A DNA stretch of 64,000 nt from Ptiloglossa arizonensis (lineage: Eukaryota; Arthropoda; Insecta; Hymenoptera; Colletidae), in NCBI RefSeq assembly GCF_051014685.1, contig NC_135059.1:4774001-4838000 (forward strand), written 5' to 3'. The notes below the pieces were generated by a model, which did no database searches, was not told where the DNA came from, and saw only the letters and a list, made by a program, of their open reading frames with translations. Below, piece by piece: positions 46,101-58,353 of the stretch (positions are counted from its first letter, which is position 1; every line of letters begins with the position of its first letter). A program made the translations under genes and the position numbers.

Positions 46101-48090
46101 TAAAGAATCAAAGGACGTTGTTGGGTCTTTGTTTCGTTATCTAACCGGACACCGTGTGTTTTGTTTCATCGACCATCGGTAGAACGAGAACAGTCAAACG
46201 GTAGTGACCGGGTAGATTACGTAAATGGGACTATCCTCGGGGCGATACCGTGTAAGTGGAAAGGTCTCGTTCCCGAATAGACACATTCTATTTACACAGT
46301 GGATCCAACGACGCGTATCGAGTAGACGAACACTGACGCTGCTCGACAATGGCGGATTCGACCCAGTGTCCGAGCAACCGGGTCATGCTTCGGTGAAACG
46401 AGTACGTAAGTGGCCGGTATCGTACGGGTCGGACACTTCGTGAAATTTAATAATTATCGTTCCTGTCCGGACCGATCAAATAAAATTAGACACTCTTTGT
46501 GCGGGCACTCTTCAAGTGGAACGTTCCGGTTCGTATTCAGACGTTACGACGACGTAAATTAAGTTACTTCGCCTCTTGGTCGGCCCAGAGTTCCACATAT
46601 TTGTTTCCTCGTATTTCGTACACTACTTCCACTCAATCGCGTTCTAATTCGAAATTTAGAAAGCTCGATACGAGTCGAGATTAAATTCCTTGAAAAAAGG
46701 GATATTTTCCAACTTTCTTTTCTTTCGTTCCATACGAATAGAAATTGCTTTACACATTGAAATAATTGTGCACTCGTACGGAATAATAGCGTAAAATAAT
46801 TCTGGAATCGAAAATGAAATACGAGACTTATCAACGTTGGAAGATAACTCGCAAATATAATATATATACACACGGACGTTAATTGTCGCGAAATAGGTTC
46901 AACATTTCGCTCGAACGTAAAAGTCGTTTCGGATTACAGCGCGCAGGAAAGGGTATACGTTTCACCGTGTAAATAAATATCAACGGTATTCGTGACTTCC
47001 TTTAAAATTATTCAAATTACATATCGTCGCAACCAAACGGGATAATTAAATGACCGTTTCGCGCAGGACAGCCTGCCCGATGGTTTACACGCTCGAGCCG
47101 TGCTGTTTCGTAAATATTTTCCGTTCCTTTGGTTACCAGAACGCGATAACGCTCGGTTCGAGAGCGAGACGATTTATTTCCTAATTTCGAGAATCGCGCA
47201 GGTTCACCAGCCGCGAGACGTCGCGCTCGCGCACGTTCGAGCGGGTATTTCGAATTCGACGAGGAGAACGGAACGCAGGTTGATTGCAAAGTACCGGTTC
47301 GTTTCGCAGGCGGTGTATCTTGATAGAAAACGGGCCGCGGAACAGCTTGACGGCAGATAATGATAAAGAAAAAAAAAAAAAGAAGAGCACGAAACGTCGG
47401 ATGTCTGATGCTCGCGCGAGCACCGAGAGAATTAGAGGCGACGTCGCAGACGACGTTGCAACGAGGTAATAGCCGAATTTTGGTGACGCTACGAAGCCAA
47501 GTGACGACTAACGAGACACATTCATCAGCCGCGAAGATACAAGGAACGAGTTTCGTCCCCCGTCATGCTACTCCAATTCGCCCCGCGAATAACGCACTTC
47601 AGCTCCGCCTGAATGTGTCGTTGCGCCCGTATCCCCATGGCCGTACAATTTAGAACGATACACAGGAGCGAGCGCGCAGCTGCGAGCATAGTTTCGCAAA
47701 TTGTATCTACGTGTCCATTTTACCCTTATTGTTGGCCCGGTCGATCTTCGCGGCCGTTCTTTCCCCGCTGTTTTTCCGCTACCCCGAAAATAATAAATCT
47801 CCGCGCGCGATCCGCAATCCACGCTCGTTCGTACCAAGACCGCAATTGGCCGAGCTTCTAGATACGTCGTCGGACAATTTCGTTGTTTTTCTTTTTTTTT
47901 TTTCTTTTGTTTGGGGGAGATCCGAAATTTAATCGGGCGCAGCGATCCTATTTTTCGAAATACGTTTCGCTCTACGAAGAAGCACTTCGGTTTGCGAATT
48001 TTTAACCGATGGTAAATCGATCTTGTTTCGTGGAACGTCGTTTATATCCACTGATCTTCACCGAATAGTATATTCAATAATAATTACTGT

Positions 48091-48212
48091 CGTTGTGATA
48101 CTACCAAAGTAGTTGTTGTATACTACCAAAGTAGTTGTTGTATACTCCCAAAGCAGTCGTTGTATACTACCAAAGTAGTTGTTGTATACTACCAAAGTAG
48201 TCGTTGTATACA
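48091..48212. repeat. 22-bp tandem array with a hairpin in each unit
   Basis: Five units start at 48100, 48122, 48144, 48166 and 48188, with a partial unit before them. Each unit holds actac-caaa-gtagt, a 5-bp inverted repeat with a 4-nt loop, followed by tgttgtat. Unit 3 reads actcc-caaa-gcagt, which breaks part of the stem. Confidence 0.93.
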
Positions 48213-51200
48213 ACTAAATAGCGAGCTTGTAGTTAATTCGAAGAAATAACTCGTCCAGTAGTCTTTAAAGAGTATTCAACGATATCAAAGTTTCGAAATC
48301 TAAAGTGCTTCTCGAGAGAAATTGTAGGAAATGTAACCGATGTACAGAGTAAAAAAAAGGAACGTATATTTATTATGAATAAAAATTTGTAATACTGTCA
48401 CACTGGGGGGGCCTAGCAAAGAAAAGTTCACCGAGGTGCGACAGTCACGTCGCAATAATAATCCAAAAACAGGTGACGATTTCACTCACGCCAGCTCCAA
48501 GATGCATTGTCTCTCGGCTCATATTGGCCTCCGTTGTTTTACTCAAACAGAAATAATAATATAAATTCCTTTACGTTAAACAATATGCATTATAGAAACG
48601 ACAAACACAGGAGGAAGTGCAAACAATAAAACGTACAATGATTGGACATCGACGAAGAATAGGAATGAACTTAATAAATAAGTTTCCGAGTAAAATGGAG
48701 ACAAATTCTATTGTACTATTTATTGTACAATTGAACGATGTATGTGCGATTACAGCAAAGTACCAAATTCTACCAGTATAGAACAAAACTTATCTACCAA
48801 TTATGTTTGCTTCCTGAATACGCTTTATTACACTTGGTGAATAAATTTTCGTAAACGTAATTACCGAGTCCTCCAGTACTTCCTCCATTGTTCGATAAAG
48901 CAACACTTATCGTTTTGCTCGTAAATCGTACACTTCGTAATATTGTTTTTCTCGAGTGGAACGCTAAAGCCCAAGAGTCGTAACGTTAACGTCGGTAGCA
49001 AAGCACCGTTATTTATATTAAAATTTCTATGGTGGATTAATTTAATAAATTCATCGTCCCCGCTGTCACTCGACGCTCCACCGGTGTGTATTACCATCGT
49101 ATATTTACGCTCGTTTTCTCGTCGTCTGGTCCACTCGGGCGCATATGATATTAGCCCGCACACGTGTACCGGTCGTTACGTTACCGGAACGTGTCTTGTT
49201 TCATCGTTCTCGCGACGCGGAAACTCGCGTAAAAATTCACGCGCGATAACTTGGAACGCTCCTCTCGTCGAAAGCTACGATAAAATCCTCGCGAGGATTT
49301 CAATCGTTCCCTCTCAAACGGTAAGAAGAAACCGTCGAATCCGTGAACAGAGATCGGAGATAGTCGGTAGAGTAACGATTTTGCCTGGGATTTAAATCTA
49401 TCCGATTCGAGGGGCAATTATCGAGGGCAATATTTGCGCCGCGTCGTTGTAAACTCGTCGAAGCCGCGGTAATTAATTCCGTGATCGACGATGACGTCGT
49501 CGGGCCAATCGTACGGCCTGGAGTATCTGTCAGCGGCGCTTTTCCGATAACACTCGCGCGCAAAAGCCAGCCGAACCGTCCCTTTCAACGAGGGGGCTCG
49601 CGCCTCATTAAATGCGCTCACGTGCCTGACGAAAAATCAGGTACACCACTCTGGCCCGGTGCAATTACATTATGCGGGTCTCGTCCCCCTCCGTTGGTCG
49701 TAAAAAAGAAAAAAAAAAAAATGAAAAGAAAAGGAGAGATCGCGCAACCACCTGCTACACGACCGTTTCGCAACAACCCTCGGCAGTCCCTCGTAACTCG
49801 TAAACCGACAACCCTCCTAGCAGGGGTGCCGTCACTGGCGTACCATTGATTCCGCGCAGCGACCGAGCTGAAACTCCGAGAATTTTCAGCCTCGACTCTT
49901 GGTCTTGGATTTTTGCCCCTGCCCTTAAACTACATCGGCGCGTTCAAGGGGAAAAGGCTAGGACGTTGCAGCGCGAATCAAGCAAGACCGCGCGCTTTTC
50001 AAATTAATTCGTTACGGGAGATGTAGTAATACGATAAGAGATCCACGAATGTAAATAAACGCTCGCTTCGTTTCTTTTTGAAATGGATAGTACATCCAGG
50101 TATCTCGAGCATGCTTTTGTCCATTCGTAAAAGCATAACTCTAAATTGTGAAGGTTCTCGATTTATTTTTCTGCTCACCTTTGGACGAAAAATATTCCAG
50201 ACGAGAAAGACACTTAATATTGAACGATATTCATTGAGAAAAACTTGTGATATTACTCGAGTATTCATTGTAAGAATAATTAGCGAATTTTCTTGCACTT
50301 ACTCGAATTAATATTTCTCACGGTATTGTGTACTCTTCGTGTAAATTCTTCTTCGAGAATTAATATTCGAACAGTGATTTTCGGACAATGGTACCATATT
50401 CAAGAAAAGATACTCGAAATAAAAATATTCGAGTGCTCGAACATTCGAAATTCGTTCGTAGTATTATATCTGTAAAGTACTCCTATAGTTTCAGGCCCAG
50501 TTGCGAGTACGCTTTCGCGTTCGGTTTCTCCGTGTTTGTCACCCATCCTGTTGTTCCCATTTTCACGCACTCGTCTTGTTCTCCGTACCATCGCGGCGCG
50601 GAATCTACCCTCGCTAATCTCTATTTCGTATTTATCGCGCGCAAGGTTCGGTTACTTCGGCTAGAACGAAACAGCCACAATTCGATGCGTTCGCGAGCCG
50701 TTCGCAAAGTTTCACAATTTCGAGCTCTGGCAGAAAACGCGAACGGGCGAATCGCTTGGACAAGAATCGATCTGACGTTCCGAGATTTACAGTCTAGTTT
50801 TACGCGAGGCGAACCGCGAAAGTTCCGTGTCGAAGCCGCAAATTGGCTCCGCGGCTTAATTGTATCGAGGAATTAGAAATTCCATTTAAGGCCACCGATA
50901 ACGTCCCCGCTCGTTCCCGAGGACGCTCGATTATTCGGAAAGTTCTTCCGAACGAGGGAGAAGTATAATGGTCTATGCAGATAAGGGACCGTAACGGTCG
51001 CTTCCTCGCAATTCGACCGATGATCGCGACACTTTGTTCAGCGCGAGCATAGAGCAAGTTCGACGCGAGAGACGCATCCGCGGGTACCACGACGTCTTTC
51101 GTCGGATTTATTACCAGGACGGTTATTTCGAGCTTTCCTCGAGAGAATCGATCTCTGATTTGAGAATAGCCACTTCTTGTACAAGGTGTACAAGTGTCTC

Positions 51201-51440
51201 GATTATTTAACGTTGCATCGAAAAACTTCTTCAAACGAAGTTTCAGGATTCGAAGAGACGTGTACAGTGATCGAAAGAAAGTGTTTCGAAGATTAGTGAT
51301 TTTTAAAAATTGGAATCGTGTATTTTTTATTATCCACTTCGTATCAATTGGTCCAGTTTCGACTCATTTCCCACGAATCGTAACTTTATACTAACGAGAT
51401 CGCGACTGCTCGAATATTATCTTGTACTTTTAACTTTCAC
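48213..51440. other. No gene seen
   Basis: 48.25-48.85 kb is A/T-rich and CpG-poor. It includes a perfect 6-bp hairpin (tgcgac-agtcac-gtcgca near 48437) and a G7 run, and may be old inserted DNA of unknown type. 49.0-51.4 kb returns to CpG-rich background with random frames. Confidence 0.5.
49702..49721. repeat. A tract
   Basis: Six A, g, then 12 A. No attached element is recognised. Confidence 0.85.
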
Positions 51441-51967
51441 AATAGATTCCAATGTAACTCTGTGTCAAACTCGTTCGGAAACGCTCTAGATTTAGTTCTT
51501 TCCAATGTTGCATTTGCGTGTATTACGTACACTAAAATAATTACTAAATATTATCAACTTGGATACGTTGTCTGCACGTAGAAGAATAGCTGACCATAGT
51601 TTTATTTTTAATTTAATTAATATGTCCATTGATCGCTCCTCTGTTCTTACGCAAATCAATTTCTACGTGCCAAAATGTGTACTTGGATCTAGAGCAGGTT
51701 TTTGGATAAAAGAATCTAATTAATCCAATTATTACTGACTCTAGCACTCTTTATGATCATATCTGTGGATCTTTACACACCTTTAAAAGCAAATTGCGCA
51801 AGAGTATTCATCAATGTCTTTTCTTTTCGTATAACCCAGAGATGTACACATCCCTTCCTCGTTACATTAATTATAAATATAATTCGTGCATCTTTTCCAT
51901 TTTTTATGCATACATTTCGTACAAAGGGTTTCGGACCGTTTATAAATAAATAATAATAATAATATTA
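51441..51967 (+). pseudogene. Decayed non-LTR retrotransposon 3' end (endonuclease and RT remnants)
   Basis: From 51441 one frame reads NRFQCNSVSNSFGNALDLVL and then SN. The GN-LDLVLSN pattern is typical of the apurinic endonuclease domain of Jockey/CR1-like elements. After a deletion and frame change, 51547-51723 encodes LDTLSARRRIADHSFIF, then NLINMSIDRSSVLTQINFYV and P, before a stop. This matches the usual conserved stretch after the RT core in insect Jockey/CR1-type ORF2. Further on (51728 onwards) SLHTFKSKLRKSI resembles the ORF2 C-terminus. The copy ends in a TAA-rich tail (about 51940-51967), as in I/Jockey-like elements. Most of the RT domain is missing and the frames are broken, so the copy is dead. 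The clade is inferred from motif memory. Confidence 0.7.
51940..51967 (+). repeat. TAA-rich tail of the non-LTR relic
   Basis: A run of taaa/taa units ends in aatattac directly after the decayed ORF2 remnant. It marks the probable 3' end of the insertion. Target duplications are not recognisable. Confidence 0.6.
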
Positions 51968-52367
51968 CAATCCGTCGTAATCGATGTCGATACAAATTTA
52001 TGGACCATTTACATTTAATTAACGAAAGTATCGACACGTGGAATTACCTTATTTGAATCGAATTAAATGTTCAAAATGGCAACTTTCGGTATTGATACGT
52101 GCGTGTAAACATCCTGTGGAATATCATTGCGAATAAATGGTATAAAGTCTTACGATAAACGGTGGCTAACAGAAACGTAATGATGAATCACAAATATTAT
52201 TACAACGCTTGCTACGCAGCTTTCATACCTAGGATTTTGGGTCTACTTTACTTAGGTTACGATGACCCCCATTAGGTCTTTGTGTGGGATCTCTCTTTCT
52301 CTCTCTCTCTCTCTCTTAATTATTCGTTCTTTTATGTTGAATACGTAACTCGTTGACTCCTGTCTCA
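51968..52367. other. A/T-rich spacer between two mobile-element relics
   Basis: Low in CpG, ending with a CT microsatellite. No frame or motif recognised. It lies between the non-LTR relic and the older solo LTR, so this part of the window has accumulated insertions. Confidence 0.5.
52291..52317. repeat. (CT)n microsatellite
   Basis: A ct run with one ttt interruption, about 50 bp before the older solo-LTR relic. Confidence 0.95.
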
Positions 52368-52562
52368 GCACTTACCACACTTGTCACCAGAGGAAAACTG
52401 ACAATTTCCCGCAAGTTTTCGTAACTGCTCCGATTGGTGTATATATATAAGACAGGATCTGCTAAAATATCCTACTGATAAGTTCATTAGCAAGCTGGAG
52501 ATGAAACACTGTTCCTTCCTTTTCTTATCCTTTAACTGCTTCACTTTACATCAGCGCGCCAA
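52368..52562 (+). mobile_element. Older solo-LTR relic of the retrozyme family
   Basis: Alignable over most of its length to the young LTR in the plus orientation. It begins gcacttaccacacttgtcac, then has ccagagg, tttcccgcaagtt, ctgctccgat, a TATA run (52439-52448), the ribozyme region and gcgcgccaaa at the end. The ribozyme core is CTGATAA at 52475-52481, where the invariant G is changed to A, and GAAA is at 52503-52506. Stem I keeps 5 of 7 pairs and the spacing after the TATA box is shortened. No second LTR, PBS or PPT is visible next to it. It is non-functional and older than the 40.6-kb relic. Confidence 0.72.
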
Positions 52563-53684
52563 ACTCCTTTAGAATGGTCGGTTCCTCTCATGAGCCATCT
52601 TTCAATGTTCTCCAGAAAAAGAAAGCTTCAATTCTTCGGATACATTGATTCTTTTCTATTGAATTCGATTCGACCTGACCATGTTCAAGCTTCCACCGGG
52701 GAACATGAATCCAATTAATAACATATTAAAATCGATGAAAATGAACACGATTTCCCCGTTACGTAACGCCAGCAAGATTGAATGCAATCGTCCAGCAAGA
52801 AAGCTCCAAAGAATCGACACTCGAAGAGAGCAAGCTCTTTGTTCGAAGAAATCGTTCTGCGACGTTACTGGAAGAACACTTTCCTAGAGAGTAATAATTA
52901 TTCCCAGCCGTAGCCAAGTCCTTGGTAGTATAAACAAATTCTAAATCCGACGACGAGAACACGCTTCTCATCGACAAAGCGTGGTCCTAACAACAGGAGC
53001 GTTATCCAGGGTTCTCGTCGAAATTGGACTCCGAACGAAGACAAAAGAGCACGTTGTTTTCTTATCCGTTGGTGATTTCGTCCGGGAGAATAATTAAGGG
53101 ATGGTAAAACCAAGGTGGTCGATATCGAGACGAAAATTCGTCGGCGAGGCCAGATGCCTCCGCGTTCCAACCCGGAATAAAATTTTTCTCCAGGAGCTAC
53201 ACAGCGCGGGCGTAAACGCGCGCGAATCTCGTTCGGTGAGAGTCTAATTTTCTTAGAATAACATTGACGTTACTTGCAGCCGTGTGCTAGGAAAATTAGC
53301 AGCGGTCTTTAAAACACGATTACATCCAAGGAGAAGCGTCTCGTCTCCCTCTCCGAATCCTCCTGGTTTCTGACGGTTCGCAAACGAGGGTCGTTTTCAC
53401 GATGCGGGGATAAAACAGACTCGAGGACGTCGACCGCTTGTAAACCCTTCTTGCGGGGATGCGGTCTACGGCGACGTCCAAGGCGGTCCAAGAAAATGGA
53501 TATCGGTGTGCCTGGAACGTGTGTAACTTTACGCTCCAGGGGGGCGGGGGACGAGGAGGCGAGGGCACCGTGAGCTCCGTATCTCGTCCCCGTGACTCTG
53601 GATTTAAAGTTAAATCCGTGGGGCTAATGGCCGCTCGGAAGTTATACGCTGTCCTTTTAATAAAACCGCCGAAGAATGGAGTAC

Positions 53685-53755
53685 GTCGTGCAATTTATAT
53701 AATTAGCCGACTTAATTAACATACTTAACGTACTTTCCGCTAATTAGGTATACCA
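53685..53755. promoter_or_regulatory. TAAT-rich cluster
   Basis: Several taattag, ttaattaac and ctaattagg words in about 70 bp, flanked by GC-rich DNA. This resembles homeodomain-site clusters in insect enhancers. No conservation data are available here. Confidence 0.2.
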
Positions 53756-56700
53756 ACGTCCCGAACTCTTTTACATTTATTAATAGTCGTTCCGGGTTCA
53801 GTCGTCCACCATCCGCGATAGCCCGTTTCTAGTTCGCGGCTCTCTTTACGCGTTTCGTCCGACAACCGCGAGCTCCGTTACGTAGCGCGTACCGTTTTCC
53901 TAATTGGCACGGTTTGAATTTTTCCGACACGGAGTAATTCCCAGCGATTAATCGGAACGTGCAACTGGCGTGGAACCGCCCAAAGAACGACTACGAGCGT
54001 CCAGGAACGAGTTTCTTCGTTCGAACGTTGCGTCGCGGTGAATGGCGATTGGTCGCGATAATTTATTAAAAAAAGCAGCACGGTTCGCGTACGTGCCCTC
54101 GGAGTTTACGATCTTACACTCGATACGTGCGTCAACCGTTGCCAACACGATCACCGAATCGAGTTTCTTCCAACGGTGGTTACGATTTTCTTTGAACGTT
54201 CTCGAGACTAAATCCATAAGTGAGGAAACCAGCAACGACGATCCAAAGATGGTTTCCTAATTCCGTGATCTCTGCGAGCTCGTAGGCTCGCCGGGAACGT
54301 CGCGAAGTGTTCCTTGTCTCTCGAAGGAACTCTGCCATAAATTAGAATCTCTTTTACCTCCTCTGCTGGTTTACGATGCGTCAATTTCACTCGAGAGCCG
54401 CGTGGCTGGATTCCCAGAGATATTTTTCGCTCGTGCTCGAATCCTTGAGAAACGCGCCAGAGACCAGCTCCCGAACGGCATTTACCCTTTCGAACCTAAT
54501 ACCGAGAGACGATACTTTTCGAGATGATCGTAGAACGTTGGAGAGAGTTTTCTGGTCGTCGTGGAGCTCGCGTTATCAACGAGGTAAAAATCACGCAGAA
54601 ATTACGACTACGAGGAAAGAGTACACGGTCAGCGTTACTTCGAACGTTGCTTCGAAGATACGATAAATCCGTACGTGGTCGCGTGGAACGTGTACAATTA
54701 CACGGTAGCCTAAACGACAGATTAAGCGGAACAGAACCGTTCTCGACCGGCGTTTCGAGTAGAATGATACCGCCGCGTAACGACGGACCGAGTAGCGCGA
54801 ACGCGTGCACGTCAGCCGGGCCAAGTAGAACGAGCCAGTCACGAGTCAGCCCCGGCACGAATAATTGAAGAAGGCTCCGGCACGTCGCCGATGCGCCCAA
54901 GCTAGTGGAATTAAACCGTTCCTGGTCAAATACTACCGGTAGACTTCGTCGTTAAAGGCTCATTAGCAAAGAAATAAGCGTAATTGATTCGTTCGTCGTC
55001 GAGAGGTATACGCGGTTTAGAGAACCGAAAAATTGAACGACTTTTACGATTTTTTCTCGAGAAAACTATCGAACTATCGATATTGAATTCTATACAGATA
55101 TTTCGTTACATTCTCCCGAGACGTATGAATTTTTTCGTGTAAAAATAATGGATTTTGTTAAAGTAAGAACGTAACAAGGAAAGATTCGTATTCTGAGCAA
55201 ATGCGACAATCGTACAGAATGTAAGTTCATTCGTAGCGGAACATTTCTTACTATTTTCAACCGCACTGTTACTGTAAAGAATCGACAAAGCGTTTCCGTG
55301 TAATTTCGAGCAAATTCTCCGAACAGTGTTCCAACTTCTTTGGAAGAGTTCACACTGCATCGTATAAAATCAACGCGGAGCTCTCGGATTCGTTCACAGA
55401 TAGTAATAAATGGGTATACGTACGCGTACACGCATTGAAATTACTGCGGAAGACTCTTTGGATCAACGTACGCGTCCCTTTTCTTCGTTCTCCGTCAAAT
55501 TTGTTTAAAAACGAGTACAATCTCTCCATTTCACCGTAAGCTAGTGGCTGGTGGATCGACTTACAGCGACGTTCATCGATTCCCGTCTATCCCAGTTGGC
55601 GTCTAATATCGGACGGATCGGCTCGGACGAAAATGAAATTAAGGGCAGCGGGGCAAAGTATTTCCTTGGAAGGAGATTCATTGGACGCCAGTTAGACGCA
55701 ATATCGGATCGAGACGGCAATTCCCCATCGTCCGCGCGGCTCCTGCGTTTTCGATAATCCGCTTAATACCGGTTTGCCCGTCCAATGGGAAACGTGTACG
55801 GTTAAAGCGATCAGAATCGAATCATTCGATTTCCCGGCGATGTTCGCGCGTCGAACACTCGAATGGAGCAACGCGTAACGATCATCGCGTGAATTGCAAC
55901 ATTCACCCGCGACGCCGCGTCGATGGCCCCCGACCATACTGCGCCAGATTACGCCGATATTCGCGAGCGTACTCTCCGCCGTCATTACAATTTCAAAGCG
56001 GCCGAACGATCGGCCCGATATCAACGTGAGAACGCGTTGTGTGCTTACGCTCGCGAAATTTTTCCATCCCCCAAACCCACCCCCTATCCACAGCCTCGTT
56101 TAGCGTACGTTTTCACTCGCAATCAACCCGATGACTGCAAAGCGAATTTTCCTAGCCGTTCGCGTTATATCCTTCCCGTGAAGTGTTCCCGATTCGTTTT
56201 GCTCTCGCCGGAGAGCGACGAACGGAGGAGCAACGTGAATTCGTTTCACCGGCTGAACTGGTGGCAGAAAAATTGTAGATGTCCGAACAAAGGTAAAAGT
56301 CGTTGACTGATACTTCCACGATATCGAACGACGAAGCGAAGAACGTTCCGTGAAGAACGACTCGTCGAATTTATCGAAAGTTCTGGAACACCGCCATGCG
56401 CGATGTGAGATGCAAGAATTGTTTAACGTATGGTTAGAGGTACTCGGGGCGCAGAAGCGGAAAAACGTTCCGAGGTTGCTAAGAGCGCGGTAAATTGCAA
56501 TACGTGAAAAATAAATAAAATTGTTGTATAGTCAAAGAACCGTTTATGTATTTGTTTAAACCGATCGCACAAATTTTAAAAAGCGTGCGATTCACGTGCA
56601 ACTGCACAGTTATTTGAATAACTTTTAAATTGACCAACCAGTTATAGGTATGATCGTTACTTACTGTGTTTGAACCAAATATCGGTAAATCGAAACCTCT

Positions 56701-58311
56701 GTCGCTTGGATTTTTCGAAGAACGAATTGTTTTCAATGGTTGTCTTCGGCGAGCGGAGAAAAAGTCGCGGCTTAAGCTTCCGGACGTCTTTGATCTCGAT
56801 CCGATGTCGCGAGACATCGTATTATCTCTTTTAATCGTTACTTGGTCTGAACGCGAAACGACGTTCCGTTGTCGGGAAACTAGAAAACGGGTGACACGGC
56901 CGCGTTTCTTTAACGTCCGTCTGAAAGCTCTGAACGGTAATCGAGCGTGATCCTCCTTCGAGATACATTTTCCACGCGTGTAAAGCGCGAGACGGTTGAC
57001 GTAAGCTTAGTCGCGAGATGACTACCCCGTTATACGTGATATCTGCTTAGTATCACGACGCTACAGCGTATCTGCTTTAATGGCAACTAGACTCCGTTCG
57101 AATTACGCGATTCCACTTCGCGCAACTTTCAGCATTCCGTAACGACGATTCCACGAAAATTGAAACTCTCTCCGGTCCTTGACACGGATCTATTGCTTTA
57201 AAATATTGAGAACGATTCGTGGTTAAAGTGTATTATCGACTCTGTGGAAACTTTGCGCGTCGACTCTTGGAAAGAAATGAGAATTCGAGGAACGAAGGGT
57301 ACGAAAAATCGAAACGGAACGTAATTCTACTTTGGCGTTGTTTCGTTTACACGTGTATGTAATAAAATATAAATTAGTCGACTATAAGCCAGAATTTGTT
57401 GCGTACGTTCGACGAACCGGGAGCTTATATTCTTTTTTAATGCTCCTCCACTTGCCACGTTTCCTCAGCACCGCTTTATTCCACTTGGAACGCAAAGTGC
57501 ACGACGACAAAGCGATTTCTCGTGCAAATATAAATCGATGGAAAATCATTTTTCAACTCGGAAAGAATCTACACGTTCGTTAACAATAAGTATATCTGGA
57601 ATAATTTCTCGCGAAAAATAGGCAACTGTTGTTACTCGATCGTCTTCGATATAATATACGAGAAAGTTTCCGAATCGTAATTAATGCGAACGTGGAACGC
57701 TTGTTTGTCTCACGTTATTGGATATCGATCTTTGGAAACTCTTTGCTACCGACTGCCCATTTGTGAAATTCATCACCGATTCAATTTCATTCGCCGCGTA
57801 TAAATCGTTCGAACGCAAACTTCACGAAAGCACAATCTTGTAACATAAAACTTAAGTTACTTTACACAATCGTTAAAGAATTACTTTCTTATCTCGGTAC
57901 CATCGTTGCCTAGTAATAATTATCTTTTTCCTATTTCTCGAGAATTCTACCCCACCGTGTTTCAAACTGGTATTTTTCGCGTCCTGGAGAGAAAGTATTG
58001 TATCGTACGAGCCCGATGAATCTCAATCTGTCTATTCGTTCGTTAGCCAGGCATCGCTTGCGTCGAAAAGAGGAGACGCGAGCGAATACAGCCGCGAGAA
58101 TCCTAATAAAACCGAAAGAATCAGCAGTTGCCCGCGATTTCGAGCGACGCGATTGCATCGCGAGTCTTGGTGGATACAGGTGGAATAAAGCGCGAGAGAA
58201 TGCGCGAGCGAGCGCATAATCAGCAAACATTGTTCCCCGGGGATGGGCAGGGGCAGGAGGGATTTCAATGGATCCGCGGATTCTCCTCTCGTCGTTCGAC
58301 GACGGGAAATA

Positions 58312-58353
58312 CGTCGCGTCGCGTCGCGTCGCGTCGCTTCGCGTTTTTTTTTT
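58312..58353. repeat. (CGTCG)n minisatellite followed by a T tract
   Basis: About six cgtcg units with one cttcg variant, then ten T residues. The long stop-free frames crossing this site (up to 221 codons on the minus strand) are favoured by the CG-only repeat. Confidence 0.9.

Larger units (their letters stand above)
40807..48090. other. No gene seen
   Basis: 40.9-42.5 kb is GC-rich with many overlapping frames (up to 173 codons, minus). The 149-codon minus frame at 43.4-43.8 kb overlaps an 88-codon plus frame. 44.5-45.0 kb is A/T-rich. No domain, tRNA or further retrozyme copy noticed. Confidence 0.5.

Noticed and set aside
49617..49650. cctgacgaaaaatcagg, superficially like a hammerhead core (CUGACGA)
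   Set aside because: The word is part of a small inverted repeat. It lacks a properly placed GAAA strand, stem II and a cleavage triplet.
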